Shown: one piece after another, positions 14,182-19,273 of the stretch
Position numbering within the stretch: position 1 is the first letter of the stretch
Layout: every line of letters begins with the position of its first letter
Source of the DNA: SG8-41 sp044867805
GTDB lineage: Bacteria; Pseudomonadota; Gammaproteobacteria; Burkholderiales; SG8-41
DNA length: 19,273 bases
Direction of reading: 5' to 3'
NCBI GenBank assembly: GCA_044867805.1
Contig: JBIOVQ010000173.1
Location: forward strand, 1 to 19,273
Translations under genes and position numbers: made by a program
Notes under the pieces: model-generated
Told to the model about the DNA's origin: nothing
The model's input: the letters and a program-made list of their open reading frames with translations, nothing else
Databases searched by the model: none

Positions 14182-14893
14182 GCCCAGTCTCTCTGCCGGC
14201 AGGTTGTATTTGATTCCCGTCGGTCTCGGCGCGGAAGACGACGGCTCCCTGCTGCCCGCAGCTACCCGCGACGTCGCGCGCAGCTTGCGGACATTCGTCG
14301 TCGAGAGCCCGAAATCCGCCCGGCGTTTCCTCCAGGCCATCGGCCACCCGCTGCCGCCGCGGCAGATCGAGATGCATGTGCTGGACGAGCACACGCGGGA
14401 CCTCGAGCCCTTGCTGCGACTCCTGGTATCCGGTGCGGACTGCGGTTTGATGTCGGACGCGGGCTGCCCCGCCGTGGCCGACCCCGGAGCTGCGTTGGTG
14501 CGGCGTGCCCACGCCGCGGGCGTCGCGGTGGTGCCGCTCGTGGGACCTTCATCGGTATTGCTGGCGCTGATGGCTTCCGGCCTGGACGGCCAGCGCTTCG
14601 CTTTCCACGGCTACCTGCCCGCGGACCAGGCAGGACGCGCACGCAGGCTGAAGGAAATCGAAGCACAGGCTGCCAGCGCGACCCAGATCTTCATCGAGAC
14701 CCCCTATCGCAATACCGCCCTCCTCCGCTCCATCCTCGAGGCATGCCGCGGAGACACCCTGCTTTGCATCGCGGCCGACCTCACGCTCCCGACTGCAACG
14801 GTCGCCACGCACGCCGTCGCCGAATGGAAAAAAAGGCCGCCGGATCTGGACCGGCGGCCTGCTGTATTTCTGCTCTACCGCGGGGGCCCCTGA
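14174..14893 (+). CDS. RsmI-like tetrapyrrole-methylase-fold methyltransferase
   Basis: 239 residues. The SAM-binding and core region matches the RsmI/corrin-porphyrin methylase family: GLMSDAGCPAVADPGAALVR, VPLVGPSSVLLALMASGL, FAFHGYLPA and FIETPYRN. RsmI itself 2'-O-methylates C1402 of 16S rRNA, but here the N-terminal RsmI motifs are altered: PIGNL is PVGLG, and the EDTRHT region is ESPKSARRF. It is probably a paralog with an unassigned substrate. A TTG start (14174) overlaps the maf stop by eight bases; no better start precedes the conserved LYLIPVG. The last ~20 codons contain a minus-strand terminator hairpin. Confidence 0.85.
   Translation: MSEPSLSAGRLYLIPVGLGAEDDGSLLPAATRDVARSLRTFVVESPKSARRFLQAIGHPLPPRQIEMHVLDEHTRDLEPLLRLLVSGADCGLMSDAGCPAVADPGAALVRRAHAAGVAVVPLVGPSSVLLALMASGLDGQRFAFHGYLPADQAGRARRLKEIEAQAASATQIFIETPYRNTALLRSILEACRGDTLLCIAADLTLPTATVATHAVAEWKKRPPDLDRRPAVFLLYRGGP
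14828..14860 (-). terminator. Intrinsic terminator of the rluC-HAD-sppA unit, inside a coding region
   Basis: On the - strand a stem AGGCCGCCGG / CCGGCGGCCT with a 7-base loop is followed by a run of seven T. It lies about 160 bases beyond the sppA stop and within the last 66 bases of the convergent methylase gene. On the + strand the run becomes A residues ahead of the stem, so it would not terminate the methylase mRNA. Confidence 0.85.
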
Positions 14894-14906
14894 GAACTGA
14901 CCCCCT

Positions 14907-14975
14907 GGCTGTTTCGGACGATCGAAACAGCCCGTAGGGGTGCACGAGGGGAATGTCCCCTCGTTCCTACCTCAC
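14907..14975. repeat. Double-hairpin repeat, right copy
   Basis: A perfect 10-bp hairpin (GGCTGTTTCG / CGAAACAGCC, 14907-14932) is followed by a second hairpin with 9-bp arms (ACGAGGGGA-ATG-TCCCCTCGT) and flanking GTAGG/CCTAC pairing, then TTCCTACCTCA. Architecture and several blocks match the element at 13501-13579. Confidence 0.75.
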
Positions 14976-15045
14976 CTGCGGATTCCGATGTAGGGGTGCA
15001 CGGGGGAATGTCCCCTCGTTCCTACCTCACTTGCAGGTTCCCGAC
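14934..15045. repeat. 56-bp tandem duplication at the end of sppA
   Basis: Two tandem units of 56 bases (14934-14989 and 14990-15045) share the block GTAGGGGTGCACG, the hairpin and TTCCTACCTCAC, differing by one deleted base and several substitutions towards the right end. The right unit contains the final codons and stop of sppA (LQVR-stop on the - strand); the left unit retains a matching non-coding ghost reading PQVR-stop. Confidence 0.85.
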
Positions 15046-15981
15046 GCCGCCGAAGCGCGCCAGGCCTTCCGCCATCCCGGCGCCGAATTTGCGGGCCAGC
15101 CTCTCGGCGACGTTCTCGCGCGGCGTGAAGTCGACGATGTCCTCGGCCTTGATCACCTCACGGGCCACGTAATCCACGTTGCCCAGGGCGTCGGCGAGCC
15201 CCATGTCGACGCTCTTCTCGCCGACCCACAGCAGGCCGGAAAACATGTCGGGGGATTCCTTCAACCGCTTGCCGCGTCCCTGCCGCACGACGCCGATGAA
15301 CTGCTGATGGATCTGCGACAGCATCTGCTGCGCGTGCTCCTTCTGCGATTCGACCACCGGGGAAAACGGATCGAGAAATCCCTTGTTGTCGCCGGCGGAA
15401 AGGAGGCGGCGCTCGATGCCCAGCATCTCGAGCGTTCCGGTGAAGCCGAAGCCGTCCATCAGCACGCCGATGGAGCCGATGATGCTCGCCTTGTCGACGT
15501 AGATCCGGTCCGCCGCGGTGGCCACGTAATAGCCGCCCGAAGCGCAGATGTCCTCGATGACCGCATAGAGCGGAATGCCCGGGTACTTGGCGCGCAGCCG
15601 ACGGATCTCGTCGTTGATGTGCCCGGCCTGCACCGGGCTGCCGCCCGGGCTGTTGATGCGCAGGATCACGCCCTGCGTGCGCTTGTCCTTGAATGCATCC
15701 TGCAGTCCCGCCATCACGTTGTCGGCGCTGGCCTGCGTATTGGGAGAGATGATTCCCTCGAGATCGACCAGGGCGGTGTGCTTCGCCGCGGCCGGCTCTT
15801 TCTTGCCGAACCATCCCATGCCGATGAACAGCAGCGCGAACAGGTAGATGAACAGCAGCATCTTGAAGAATATGCCCCACTGACGCGACCGCCGCTGCTC
15901 GTGGATCGCCGCCAGAGCGACCTTTTCGATCGCCTGGCGTTCCCAGCTCGATGCAGACTCGCCCGGTTCCAGTTCAGCCAT
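15022..15981 (-). CDS. sppA: S49-family signal peptide peptidase (short SppA)
   Basis: 319 residues from the ATG at 15979-15981, chosen because an AGAGAGG Shine-Dalgarno lies at the right distance; a GTG three codons earlier would overlap it. A single membrane helix (about 35-57) precedes the serine-protease domain. The Ser/Lys dyad fits S148 (DICASGGYY) and K200 (SAGDNKGFLDPF), close to S147/K199 of the B. subtilis enzyme. It degrades cleaved signal peptides in the membrane. The 3' end lies inside a tandem repeat and the unit ends at a terminator inside the methylase gene. The 114-base gap to the upstream phosphatase contains no recognisable gene. Confidence 0.94.
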   Translation of the reverse strand: MAELEPGESASSWERQAIEKVALAAIHEQRRSRQWGIFFKMLLFIYLFALLFIGMGWFGKKEPAAAKHTALVDLEGIISPNTQASADNVMAGLQDAFKDKRTQGVILRINSPGGSPVQAGHINDEIRRLRAKYPGIPLYAVIEDICASGGYYVATAADRIYVDKASIIGSIGVLMDGFGFTGTLEMLGIERRLLSAGDNKGFLDPFSPVVESQKEHAQQMLSQIHQQFIGVVRQGRGKRLKESPDMFSGLLWVGEKSVDMGLADALGNVDYVAREVIKAEDIVDFTPRENVAERLARKFGAGMAEGLARFGGVGNLQVR

Positions 15982-16095
15982 AATGACCACCTCTCTGCGG
16001 CGTCTCGTAAAGCGCCATGCCCAGCCGCAAACGTCCTATATTACTCCCGAATTTCACTGCGAATTCGTTGCTCGTATCCCGGGCGGAGCGCGGCG

Positions 16096-16770
16096 TTACG
16101 CATGTCCCAGGAGCCATTTCCGGAGCCCCGCAAAATCCTCCACGCACGCCAGCGGTGCGCAGTCGAGGAGCGCAGCCTTCTCGTGAGCGCCGTAGGCCAC
16201 AGCGAGCCCGGCCACGCCCGCTGCGCGCGCCATCTCCATGTCGTGAGTGGTGTCGCCGATCATCAGCGTCTTTGCCGGGGCCACGTCGAGCTCCTCCATC
16301 AACGCCTCCAGCATGCCCGGGTGCGGCTTGGAGAAACCTTCATCGGCGCAGCGCGTGGCGTGGAAGTACCGTTTGAGACCGGTCGCGGCCAGCGAGCGCT
16401 CCAGCCCGCGGCGGCCCTTGCCTGTGGCGACGGCCAGCAGGAAGCCGGACTCATGCAGGCTGGCTACCAGTTCCGCAGCTCCGGCAAACAATGCGGTGTC
16501 GAGATCGTGGCGCAGAAAGTGGTCGCGATAACGCGCGGCGATACTCGGATAGGCCGATGGCTCCACGTCGGGGAGGATGTGCGCCATGGCGTCCCGCAGG
16601 CCCAGCCCGATGACATAGCGGGCGCCTTCCATGCTCGGCACCGGCAATCCCAGGTCCGAACAGGCTCCCTGCAGCGATGCCACGATGGCCCCCGCGGAGT
16701 CCATGAGGGTGCCATCCCAGTCGAAGACAATGAGCTCAAAGCGCCTGGGCAAGCCGAGGTTCTCCGGCAT
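16096..16770 (-). CDS. HAD-superfamily phosphatase, Gph-like
   Basis: 224 residues. HAD motif I with D17 and D19 (FDWDGTLMDS), motif II T116 (VATGKGR), motif III K148 (FSKPHPGM) and motif IV D173/D177 (IGDTTHDMEMA), plus a helical cap at about 25-90. This resembles phosphoglycolate phosphatases, but the substrate cannot be read from sequence. The ATG at 16770 lies 35 bases inside the 3' end of rluC; no ATG or GTG follows before motif I, so the overlap is real unless a TTG is used. rluC, this gene and sppA are probably one transcript. Confidence 0.92.
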   Translation of the reverse strand: MPENLGLPRRFELIVFDWDGTLMDSAGAIVASLQGACSDLGLPVPSMEGARYVIGLGLRDAMAHILPDVEPSAYPSIAARYRDHFLRHDLDTALFAGAAELVASLHESGFLLAVATGKGRRGLERSLAATGLKRYFHATRCADEGFSKPHPGMLEALMEELDVAPAKTLMIGDTTHDMEMARAAGVAGLAVAYGAHEKAALLDCAPLACVEDFAGLRKWLLGHA

Positions 16771-17704
16771 CGAGCGTCGCGAGGAAACCCTGCAGGTCCG
16801 CCGGCAGCGGGGCCTCCAGCTTCAGGGTGGCCCCGCTGTGAGGATGCGCGAACACGACCTGCGATGCATGCAGGAACATCCGCTTCAGGCCCTGTTTCGC
16901 GAGCTGCCGGTTAAGCGCGAAATCACCGTACTTGTCGTCCCCCGCGATGGGGAACCCGAGATGAGCGAGGTGGACGCGGATCTGGTGAGTGCGCCCGGTC
17001 TTGAGTTCCGCCTCGAGGAGGCTGAAGCTGCTCCAGTTCCGGCGCAGATGAAACACCGTGTGCGCCGGGAGCCCGTCCTGCCTGACGGACACCCGCCGCT
17101 CGCCGCTTTGAGATACGGACTTGCGCAGCGGCAGGGCAACGCTGCGTTTCCCGTCGCGCCAGCGGCCTTTCACCAGCGCGTAGTAGATCTTCCGGACCCG
17201 CCCCTCCCGCAACTGGCGGTGGAGTTCCGTGAGCGCCGGGCGCCGTTTCGCCAACAACAGCACGCCGGTGGTTTCGCGGTCCAGGCGGTGCACCAGCTCG
17301 AGGAAGCGCGCCTCCGGCCGCTCGAACCGGAGCTGCTCCACGACGCCGCGACTGATGCCGCTGCCGCCGTGGACGGCGACCCCTGCCGGCTTGTTGATGG
17401 CGAGCACATGGTCGTCTTCGTAGAGCACGTCGGCCTTGAGGCGCGTCGTTGGCCGTGGTGCGCTCACGGCGGCCGGTCTGGCGGTTCGCACCGGCGGCAG
17501 GCGCAGGCGATCCCCGGGCTGGATGCGGTATCCCGGCTCAACGCGGCGGCTGTTGACCCGGACTTCCCCGCTGCGCAGGATGCGGTAGATGTGGCTTTTC
17601 GGAACGCCTTTCAGCAGCTTGGTCAGGTAGTTGTCCAGGCGCTGGCCGGCGGAATCCTCCCCCACTTCATGCCAGGTGGCGGATTCTTTACTTAACTTGT
17701 TCAT
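16736..17704 (-). CDS. rluC: 23S rRNA pseudouridine synthase RluC
   Basis: 322 residues. RluC isomerises U955, U2504 and U2580 of 23S rRNA (E. coli numbering). An N-terminal S4 RNA-binding domain (about 20-70, RLDNYLTKLLKGVPKSHIYR) precedes the RluA-type core with the catalytic D142 in HRLDRETTG and the RTHQIRVHL motif. The position divergent from rne is the conserved location of rluC, and distinguishes it from RluD. The ATG is at 17702-17704. The -35 of the rne promoter overlaps the rluC start region, so expression of the two may be linked. Confidence 0.95.
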   Translation of the reverse strand: MNKLSKESATWHEVGEDSAGQRLDNYLTKLLKGVPKSHIYRILRSGEVRVNSRRVEPGYRIQPGDRLRLPPVRTARPAAVSAPRPTTRLKADVLYEDDHVLAINKPAGVAVHGGSGISRGVVEQLRFERPEARFLELVHRLDRETTGVLLLAKRRPALTELHRQLREGRVRKIYYALVKGRWRDGKRSVALPLRKSVSQSGERRVSVRQDGLPAHTVFHLRRNWSSFSLLEAELKTGRTHQIRVHLAHLGFPIAGDDKYGDFALNRQLAKQGLKRMFLHASQVVFAHPHSGATLKLEAPLPADLQGFLATLDAGEPRLAQAL

Positions 17705-17715
17705 TTGTCTATACT
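17687..17715 (+). promoter_or_regulatory. Candidate rne promoter
   Basis: TTTACT (17687-17692, 4/6) and TATACT (17710-17715, 5/6) are separated by 17 bases on the + strand. Transcription would start near 17722, giving a leader of about 408 bases. The -35 lies inside the first codons of the divergent rluC. Confidence 0.55.
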
Positions 17716-17721
17716 ATTCTC

Positions 17722-18129
17722 CGCACGTTGCTCGTGGATGCATAGTCCACGATTGCGAGCCGGATCGCGCCCCAGCAGGAGGGATAGAGGGAAGCGCGCG
17801 GAGGCGGACAGACGTGCCGCAAGCGATTCGCGGGGTCCGGTTGCATGGCCAAAGGACGAGCCGCCCCGACCCCGGATGCGCTGCAAAGAATGGTTAATGT
17901 CGCTCACCACCCAGAAGTAGCGATACTAGACGAAAACGCGCTCACGACACTTTGAGAATTTGCGGAATCGGCGCCCGGCGCGGATTCCAACGGCAAATCG
18001 CACGAGACATACGGATAGCCAACTCCAGCATGCTCCTGCTACGCCACTGACCCAGTCGGCGCCGCCTGCCCTCGCGGCGGGCGGAATGATTTGCCCATCC
18101 CGTGTTGTAGAGCGCGGGAGAAGATAATA
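17722..18129 (+). promoter_or_regulatory. Long structured 5' leader of rne
   Basis: No convincing gene lies in the 425 bases between rluC and rne. Two clear stems are present: TCGTGGA / TCCACGA (17732-17752), and a longer one pairing ATTTGC-GGAATC (17958-17969) with GATTCC and GCAAAT (17983-17998) around an AACG bulge. In E. coli a ~360-base rne leader with hairpins lets RNase E cleave and limit its own mRNA; similar length and position suggest the same role (inference). A GGGAGA Shine-Dalgarno-like sequence precedes the ATG. Confidence 0.6.
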
Positions 18130-19273
18130 ATGAAGCGAATGCTGTTTAACGCGACGCAGGCCGAAGAGCTGCGCGTCGCGATCGTCGACGGTCAGAAGCT
18201 CATCGACCTCGATATCGAGACTCCCGGCAAGGAGCAGCGCAAGAGCAATATCTACAAGGGGGTCATCACCCGCATCGAGCCGAGCCTGGAGGCGGCCTTC
18301 GTCGAATACGGCGCCGACCGGCACGGTTTTCTTCCCTTCAAGGAAGTGGCCCGCGCCTACTTCAAGCGCGGCGTGGACGTCGCCCGCGCCCGCATCCAGG
18401 ACGCCCTGGAAGAAGGCAGCGAGCTGATCGTCCAGGTCGACAAGGACGAGCGCGGCAACAAGGGCGCGGCGCTCACCACCTTCATCAGCCTCGCCGGACG
18501 CTATCTCGTGCTGATGCCCAACAATCCGCGCGGCGGGGGAGTATCGCGCCGGGTGGAGGGCGAGGATCGCAACGAGCTGCGCGATGTCATCGATCAGCTC
18601 CCCGTGCCTGAAGGCATGAGCGTGATCGGCCGCACCGCCGCCATCGGCCGTTCGGCCGAAGAGCTGAATTGGGATTTGAGTTACCTGATGCAATTGTGGC
18701 GCGCCATCGAGGGCGCCGCGCACCAGCAGACGGGAGCGTTCCTGATCTACCAGGAATCGAGCCTCGTCATCCGCGCGATCCGTGACTACTTTCACCAGGA
18801 CATCGGCGAGATCCTGATCGACACGGAATCGATCTACGAGCAGGCGCGGCAGTTCATGGGCCACGTGATGCCTCAGAACGTCAGCCGCGCCAAGCTCTAT
18901 CGGGACGACGTGCCGCTGTTCTCGCGCTTCCAGATCGAGCACCAGATCGAGACGGCGTATTCCCGCTCGGTCAACCTGCCCTCCGGCGGGGCGGTCGTGT
19001 TCGATCACACCGAGGCGCTGGTATCCATCGATGTGAATTCGGCGCGCGCCACGCGCGGCGCGGACATCGAGGAGACGGCTTTCCGCACCAACATGGAAGC
19101 GGCGGAGGAGATCGCCCGCCAGCTGCGGCTGCGCGACCTGGGCGGTCTCATCGTGATCGACTTCATCGACATGGAGAACGGCCGCAACCAGCGCGACGTG
19201 GAAAACCAGCTGCGCGATTCCCTCCGCTACGATCGCGCCCGCGTGCAGATGGGAAAGATCTCGCGTTTCGGCC
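18130..19273 (+). CDS. rne: Ribonuclease E (3' partial)
   Basis: The first 381 codons of RNase E, the main mRNA-decay and rRNA/tRNA-processing endonuclease and degradosome scaffold; the rest lies beyond the window. It begins MKRMLFNATQAEELRVAIVDGQ. An S1 domain spans about 36-120 (IYKGVITRIEPSLEAAFVEYG), followed by the RNase H-like segment and the DNase I-like catalytic part. The Mg-binding D301 (SIDVNSARATRG) and D344 (IVIDFIDM) correspond to D303 and D346 in E. coli. The scaffold region cannot be judged. The start follows a GGGAGA about ten bases upstream. Confidence 0.97.
   Translation, partial: MKRMLFNATQAEELRVAIVDGQKLIDLDIETPGKEQRKSNIYKGVITRIEPSLEAAFVEYGADRHGFLPFKEVARAYFKRGVDVARARIQDALEEGSELIVQVDKDERGNKGAALTTFISLAGRYLVLMPNNPRGGGVSRRVEGEDRNELRDVIDQLPVPEGMSVIGRTAAIGRSAEELNWDLSYLMQLWRAIEGAAHQQTGAFLIYQESSLVIRAIRDYFHQDIGEILIDTESIYEQARQFMGHVMPQNVSRAKLYRDDVPLFSRFQIEHQIETAYSRSVNLPSGGAVVFDHTEALVSIDVNSARATRGADIEETAFRTNMEAAEEIARQLRLRDLGGLIVIDFIDMENGRNQRDVENQLRDSLRYDRARVQMGKISRFG

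Noticed and set aside
13501..15045. Repeats around maf considered as a CRISPR array
   Set aside because: Only two or three copies with internal hairpins and no regular spacers; no cas genes.
15978..16022. A 14-codon - strand ORF ending across the sppA start
   Set aside because: Too short to support, with no Shine-Dalgarno or attenuator-like codon pattern.
14953..16914. A 653-codon + strand frame opposite sppA and the HAD phosphatase
   Set aside because: Antisense shadow; the opposite strand carries intact catalytic motifs of three known families.
17926..19008. A 360-codon - strand frame opposite rne
   Set aside because: rne on the + strand is unmistakable, and the antisense translation shows no family signature.

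Overview
The window is a GC-rich bacterial chromosome segment. It is most likely betaproteobacterial: the order rne / rluC / HAD phosphatase / S49 peptidase / RsmI-like methylase / yceF-type maf / yceD / rpmF / plsX / fabH / fabD / fabG / acpP / fabF / mltG / tmk / holB / tatD is the proteobacterial fatty-acid locus in a form I associate with that class. This taxonomic call is inference from gene order and protein sequence.

Left part (1-3842). The 3' end of a thiolase of the PcaF/acetyl-CoA acetyltransferase type ends at a clear intrinsic terminator. Two signalling genes follow on the + strand. The first encodes an unusual protein with an N-terminal MerR-type helix-turn-helix, a central PAS-like region and a C-terminal class III nucleotidyl cyclase domain. 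Its promoter is overlaid by a perfect 34-bp palindrome (two 16-bp arms, 2-bp spacer) that ends on the base before the ATG, so the mRNA is probably nearly leaderless and the gene probably autoregulated. The second encodes a membrane protein with a single PAS domain and no output domain, preceded by a good sigma-54-type promoter match and a leader hairpin. A 95-bp element with 22-bp inverted ends and an AT-rich core separates this pair from tatD.

Middle part (3843-13422, all on the - strand). This is a compact housekeeping operon running from yceD to tatD. It covers 50S assembly (yceD, rpmF), phospholipid and fatty-acid synthesis (plsX, fabH, fabD, fabG, acpP, fabF), cell-wall lytic transglycosylation (mltG), dTMP kinase, DNA polymerase III delta' and TatD nuclease. 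Several junctions overlap (ATGA or TGATG) or abut (TAAATG). A TTGACA-17-TATCAT promoter lies immediately upstream of yceD, again implying an almost leaderless transcript. acpP probably has an additional promoter in the fabG-acpP gap.

Right part (13423-19273). maf and an RsmI-like methylase form a two-gene + strand unit flanked on both sides by related double-hairpin repeats. The right-hand repeat carries a 56-bp tandem duplication that includes the last codons and stop of sppA. rluC, a Gph-like HAD phosphatase and sppA form a convergent - strand unit whose apparent intrinsic terminator lies inside the 3' end of the methylase gene. rne starts at 18130, is cut by the window end, and is preceded by a long structured leader.

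The strongest candidate for something new is the MerR-PAS-cyclase gene with its palindromic start region, together with the neighbouring PAS membrane protein. The rest is mostly conserved housekeeping sequence.
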